Below, piece by piece: positions 60,442-64,000 of a DNA stretch of 64,000 nt (positions are counted from its first letter, which is position 1; every line of letters starts with the position of its first letter). A model generated the notes under the pieces. The model was not told where the DNA came from, did no database searches, and worked only from the letters and a program-made list of their open reading frames with translations. The position numbers and the translations under genes were made by a program. Source of the stretch: Actinomycetospora lutea (GTDB taxonomy: Bacteria; Actinomycetota; Actinomycetes; Mycobacteriales; Pseudonocardiaceae); NCBI RefSeq assembly GCF_028737205.1, contig NZ_JAQZAL010000001.1, positions 1 through 64,000 on the forward strand. The letters run 5' to 3'.

Positions 60442-61883
60442 CCCGCGTCCTCGTCGTCGGCGGCGGGGTGTCCGGGCTCGCCGCGGCCCACCGCCTGCGC
60501 ACGCTGCTCGGGCCCGACGCGGACGTCGTCGTCGTGGAGGCCGCCCGCGCGCTCGGCGGCAAGCTCTCCGCCCTCGAGATCGGCGGCCGCCGGGTCGACG
60601 TCGGCGCCGAGGCGTTCCTGGCGCGGCGCCCCGAGGCCGTCGGGCGCATCGCCGAGCTCGGCCTGGGCGGCGATCTCGTGCACCCCGGCCGGGCGGCGTC
60701 GTCGCTGCAGGTCGGCGGGCGCGGGGTGGCGCTGCCCCCGCGCACGGTGATGGGGGTGCCCGGCGACCCCGACGTCGCCGCGCCCGCGCTGTCGCCGGCC
60801 GGGCTCGCCGCGCTGCGCGAGGACCGCCCGGGGGCCTGGGAACCGGGCGGGGACGTCGCGGTGGGCGCACTGGTGCGGGAACGGCTGGGCGACGAGGTCG
60901 CCGACCGGCTCGTCGACCCCCTGCTCGGCGGCGTCTACGCCGGGCGCGCCGACGGGCTGGGCCTGCGCGCCACCGTGCCCGCGCTGGCCGCCGCGCTCGA
61001 CGCCGACCCGCGCTCGCTGCTCGCCGCCGCCCGCTCCTGCCTGCCCGCCGCGCCGGTCGAGGGGGCGGCGCCGAGCCCGGTGTTCGGGACCCTGCGCGGC
61101 GGTCTCGCCGACCTGCCCGCCACCCTCGCGCTCGCCGCCCGCGCCGACCTGCGCCTGGGCCGCACGGTCACCGGCCTCGAGCGCACCCCCACGGGCTGGC
61201 GCGCCACCATCGCCGATGCCGCCCCGATCGACGCCGACGCGGTGGTGCTCGCCGTGCCCGCCCCGGGCCTGCGCCGCCTGCTCGCCGACCACGCGCCCGG
61301 CGCCGCCCGGGCCGCCGGGGAGATCGAGCTGGCGTCCACCGCGCTCGTCGTCCTCGCCCTGCCCGCCGCCGCGGCGGCCCCGCTCGCCGGACGCTCCGGC
61401 GTGCTCGTCGGGGCGGGGGAGCGGCGCCCCGACGGCCTGCCCTGGACGATCAAGGCGGCCACCTTCAGCTCCGAGAAGTGGCCCCACCTCGCGCCCGGCC
61501 CCGCGTCCCGTCGAGACCCAGACGCCACCGCGGTGCTCCGGCTCTCGATCGGCCGCCACGGCGACGCGGGCTCGCTCGCCGCGCTGCGCCGTGACGACGA
61601 CGACCTGGTCAGCGCGGCCCGCAGCGACCTCGCCGCGCTCACCGGTATCGAGGAGGTCCCCGTCGAGAGCGCGGTCGTGCGCTGGCCCGGCGGGCTGCCC
61701 CAGTACGGCGTCGGGCATCTCGACCGCGTCGCCGCCCTCGAGGGCGGGGTGGCCGCCCTGCCCGGGCTCGCGGTCGCCGGGGCGACGCTGCACGGGGTCG
61801 GCATCCCGGCCTGCCTGGCCACCGCCGACGCCGCGGCCCGCCGCGTCGCCGACCACCTCGCGGCGGCGGCGCACCGGCCCTGA
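60438..61883 (+). CDS. cgoX: Coproporphyrinogen III oxidase (HemY/HemG type)
   Basis: 481-residue FAD enzyme oxidising coproporphyrinogen III to coproporphyrin III in the haem pathway of actinobacteria and Firmicutes. FAD motif [17 protein letters not shown] (about 4-20), acidic [27 protein letters not shown] in pieces, [15 protein letters not shown], and the C-terminal FAD contact [18 protein letters not shown]. The presence of hemQ downstream supports the coproporphyrin route over the protoporphyrin one. GTG 60438 overlaps the hemE stop. Tail ends AAAAHRP. Confidence 0.93.
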   Translation: MTRVLVVGGGVSGLAAAHRLRTLLGPDADVVVVEAARALGGKLSALEIGGRRVDVGAEAFLARRPEAVGRIAELGLGGDLVHPGRAASSLQVGGRGVALPPRTVMGVPGDPDVAAPALSPAGLAALREDRPGAWEPGGDVAVGALVRERLGDEVADRLVDPLLGGVYAGRADGLGLRATVPALAAALDADPRSLLAAARSCLPAAPVEGAAPSPVFGTLRGGLADLPATLALAARADLRLGRTVTGLERTPTGWRATIADAAPIDADAVVLAVPAPGLRRLLADHAPGAARAAGEIELASTALVVLALPAAAAAPLAGRSGVLVGAGERRPDGLPWTIKAATFSSEKWPHLAPGPASRRDPDATAVLRLSIGRHGDAGSLAALRRDDDDLVSAARSDLAALTGIEEVPVESAVVRWPGGLPQYGVGHLDRVAALEGGVAALPGLAVAGATLHGVGIPACLATADAAARRVADHLAAAAHRP

Positions 61884-61918
61884 GCGGAGGCCCGGCGTGA
61901 CCAGGGCACACTGCGCCC

Positions 61919-63283
61919 ATGACCGACCTCGCCCCCGACCTCGTCACCGCGCTCGGGGCCCACGACGACGAGGAACGCACCCGCGTCGTCGTCGACACGC
62001 TCGCGGAGGCGTTCGCCGACCTGATGACGTCGGCGCCCGCGGCGTTCCGCAACAAGTTCCGCAAGATGGCCGCCGAGCCGTTCGCGTTCTATCGCGGCAG
62101 CGCGCCGCTGTACTACGCCGACGTCGCCCGCCTCGACGACCCGTGGGTCGACGAGCGCACGCGGCGGGTCTGGATCCAGGGCGACCTGCACGCCGAGAAC
62201 TTCGGCACCTACCTCGACGGCGACGGCGTGCTCGTCTTCGACGTCAACGACTTCGACGAGGCCTACGTGGCGCCGTGGACGTGGGACCTGCGGCGCCTGG
62301 TCGCGAGCGTCGCCCTGCTCGGCTGGTCGAAGGCGTTCTCCGACGCGGACATCGACGCGCTGAACGCCGCCTACCTGCGGGCCTACCTCGGCGCCGTGCG
62401 CTCGTTCTCCGGCGGCTCGGGCGAGCAGGAGTTCGCGCTGACCCGCCGCACCACCGACGGCCCGATCCACCACGCCCTGCAGCGCTCGCGGGAGAGCAGC
62501 CGGCGGGCCCTGCTCGACGGGCTGACCGAGATCGAGGGCGAGGACCGGGTGTTCCGCGCCGGGCCGGGCGTGCGCCGCCTCGACGACGACGAGTGCGCCG
62601 AGGTCGTCGCCGCCTACGAGGCCTATCTCGACACGATCCCGCCCGCGAAGCGCTGGCCCGGGCCGGCGTACGCCGTGCACGACGTCGTCGGGCGCAGCGG
62701 CTTCGGCATCGGCAGCGCGGGCCTGCCCGCCTACAACGTGCTCATCGAGGGGCCGACCGAGGCGCTCGACAACGACATCGTCCTGTCGATGAAGCAGGCC
62801 GTGCGCGCCGCGCCGAGCCGCGTGGTCGACGACCCCGAGATCGCGGCCTCGTTCCACCACCACGGGCACCGCACCGCCCTGTCGCGCCGGGCGCTGCAGG
62901 CGCACGCCGACCGGTTGCTCGGCTGGACCGAGATGCGCGGCGTGGGCTACGTCGTCAGCGAGCTCTCGCCGTACGAGAACGACCTCGACTGGGACGACCT
63001 CACCGAGCCCCGGGAGCTGCGCGACGTCCTGCACCACCTCGGGCGGGCCACCGCGCGGGCGCACTGCGTCTCCGACGCCGACGCCGATCAGGGCCTGGTC
63101 ACGGCGCAGGTCGAGGACGCGATCCTGGCCGTGGTCGGCGACCGGGAGGACGCGTTCGTCGAGGACCTCGTCGCCTTCGGCCGGGGCTACGCCGGCGTGG
63201 TGCGCGACGACCACCGCCGCTTCGTCGAGGCCTTCCGCGCCGACCGTGTGCCGGGCGTCTCGAGCACGGAGGAATCGCTCTAG
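61919..63283 (+). CDS. DUF2252 family protein, kinase-like fold
   Basis: 454 residues. [20 protein letters not shown] (about 84-103) and [22 protein letters not shown] in pieces (about 106-127) resemble the catalytic and metal-binding loops (HxxN, DxD) of aminoglycoside-phosphotransferase-like kinases, and [17 protein letters not shown] begins the domain. Activity unproven. ATG 61919, no clear ribosome site. It is inserted between cgoX and hemQ, genes that adjoin each other in mycobacteria, with 35 and 56 base gaps. It may be unrelated to haem. Confidence 0.87.
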   Translation: MTDLAPDLVTALGAHDDEERTRVVVDTLAEAFADLMTSAPAAFRNKFRKMAAEPFAFYRGSAPLYYADVARLDDPWVDERTRRVWIQGDLHAENFGTYLDGDGVLVFDVNDFDEAYVAPWTWDLRRLVASVALLGWSKAFSDADIDALNAAYLRAYLGAVRSFSGGSGEQEFALTRRTTDGPIHHALQRSRESSRRALLDGLTEIEGEDRVFRAGPGVRRLDDDECAEVVAAYEAYLDTIPPAKRWPGPAYAVHDVVGRSGFGIGSAGLPAYNVLIEGPTEALDNDIVLSMKQAVRAAPSRVVDDPEIAASFHHHGHRTALSRRALQAHADRLLGWTEMRGVGYVVSELSPYENDLDWDDLTEPRELRDVLHHLGRATARAHCVSDADADQGLVTAQVEDAILAVVGDREDAFVEDLVAFGRGYAGVVRDDHRRFVEAFRADRVPGVSSTEESL

Positions 63284-63285
63284 TC

Positions 63286-63318
63286 GACGGGTCGAGCTCT
63301 CGCTCCGCTTCGTCTCCC
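63286..63318 (-). repeat. Interspersed mini-repeat, copy 6 (upstream of hemQ)
   Basis: On the minus strand GGGAGACGAAGCGGAGCG followed by AGAGCTCGACCCGTC, a slightly altered copy. It fills most of the DUF2252-hemQ gap, directly after the DUF2252 stop. Confidence 0.8.
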
Positions 63319-63339
63319 GCCGCTGGCAGGATGGGACAC

Positions 63340-64000
63340 GTGGCCAGGCTGAACTACGACGAGCTGAACTCGACGATCCGCTACGCCATGTGGTCGGTGT
63401 TCCGCACCGACCCGGCGCGCCTGCCCGAGGACCGCGCGGCCCTCGGCGAGGAGGTCGCGGGCGTGCTCGACCAGGCCGAGGGCAAGGGTGTGGTCACCCG
63501 CGGGCTCTACGACCTCGCCGGCATGCGCGCCGACGCCGACTGGATGGTCTGGACCCACGCGCCGGACATCGAGTCGCTGCAGGCCACCTACACCGCGCTG
63601 CGGCGCACCGCGCTGGGGCGCGCGTCCACCCCGGTGTGGTCGTCGACGGCGCTGCACCGGCCCGCCGAGTTCAACAAGAGCCACCTGCCGGCGTTCATCG
63701 CGGGGGAGGAGCCCAAGGGCTACCTGTGCCTCTACCCGTTCGTCCGCTCGCTGGACTGGTACCTGCTGCCCGACGAGGAGCGGCGCACCATGCTCGCCGA
63801 CCACGGCAAGGCGGCCCGCGGCTACGCCGACGTGCGCGCCAACACCGTGCCGGCCTTCGCACTCGGCGACTACGAGTGGATCCTCGCCTTCGAGTCCGAC
63901 CAGCTCGACCGCATCGTCGACCTCATGCGCGACCTGCGGGCCACCGAGGCCCGGCGGCACGTGCGCGAGGAGGTGCCCTTCTTCACCGGCCCGCGCGTCT
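63340..64000 (+). CDS. hemQ: Coproheme decarboxylase HemQ (partial, runs off the window)
   Basis: Chlorite-dismutase-family enzyme performing the last step of haem b synthesis, decarboxylating coproheme with peroxide. 220 residues visible. Start region [37 protein letters not shown] holds the catalytic tyrosine, DHGKAARGY the proximal haem histidine, and [16 protein letters not shown] is the family block. GTG 63340 is preferred because homologues begin MARL; ATG 63331 would add three residues. CAGGAT ends seven bases before the GTG, so the message could be leaderless. The 3' end, probably about ten codons, is beyond the window. Confidence 0.93.
   Translation, partial: MARLNYDELNSTIRYAMWSVFRTDPARLPEDRAALGEEVAGVLDQAEGKGVVTRGLYDLAGMRADADWMVWTHAPDIESLQATYTALRRTALGRASTPVWSSTALHRPAEFNKSHLPAFIAGEEPKGYLCLYPFVRSLDWYLLPDEERRTMLADHGKAARGYADVRANTVPAFALGDYEWILAFESDQLDRIVDLMRDLRATEARRHVREEVPFFTGPRV

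Overview
The window is about 64 kb of very GC-rich DNA. Third codon positions are almost always G or C, and GTG starts and GTGA/ATGA stop-start overlaps are frequent. Gene content and order fit an actinomycete of the order Pseudonocardiales (Pseudonocardia or Actinomycetospora type). Much of the order matches the conserved sigA-sigB-ideR to hemE region of Mycobacterium tuberculosis (roughly Rv2676c to Rv2711), rearranged into blocks with lineage-specific genes between them. The species call is inference; the mycobacterial correspondence comes from knowledge of those families.

Left part (1-24 kb): after a short unrecognised remnant come galE, the iron repressor ideR, a rhodanese, and a protein-acetylation module: deacetylase acuC, a GNAT/acyl-CoA-synthetase-like acetyltransferase, and further on their expected substrate acs. 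The stress sigma factor sigB, dtd and a large methyltransferase lie between them. Next are plsC, an alpha/beta hydrolase, a degenerate M50-like membrane protein, a cyclopropane-fatty-acid-synthase-like methyltransferase with a DUF1295 reductase, a peroxiredoxin, an AraC/VOC/mycothiol-isomerase cluster, and an FAD oxidoreductase/DUF1365 pair that usually accompanies the CFA genes.

Middle (24-37 kb): small conserved membrane proteins, a DUF1996 secreted or anchored protein paired with a membrane protein, DUF3039, a helicase, a DUF7455 zinc protein, a glutamine-synthetase-like ligase, cysQ, an orphan gas-vesicle gvpJ, and an amide-use operon (fmdB-type zinc ribbon, AmiS/UreI channel, formamidase) behind a clean operator-like palindrome.

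Right part (37-64 kb): the block most like mycobacteria: sigA, suhB, cei, DUF4193, DUF3093, dut, DUF3710, an OB-fold protein, DUF3159, trkB/trkA facing a KimA-type potassium importer, a TRAM RNA methyltransferase, two hydrolases, a small methyltransferase, dxs, a two-component system, an RNase D-like exonuclease, a LuxR response regulator, DUF3000, then hemE, cgoX, DUF2252 and hemQ (coproporphyrin-dependent haem synthesis; hemQ is cut by the window edge).

The least explained feature is a family of roughly 31-35 bp interspersed repeats with a GGAGCTCGACC-like core. Six copies are visible. Three sit in frame inside conserved enzyme genes (sseA, dtd, the RNA methyltransferase), one forms the N-terminus of that methyltransferase, and two are intergenic. 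No rRNA, tRNA, CRISPR array or intact insertion sequence was found.
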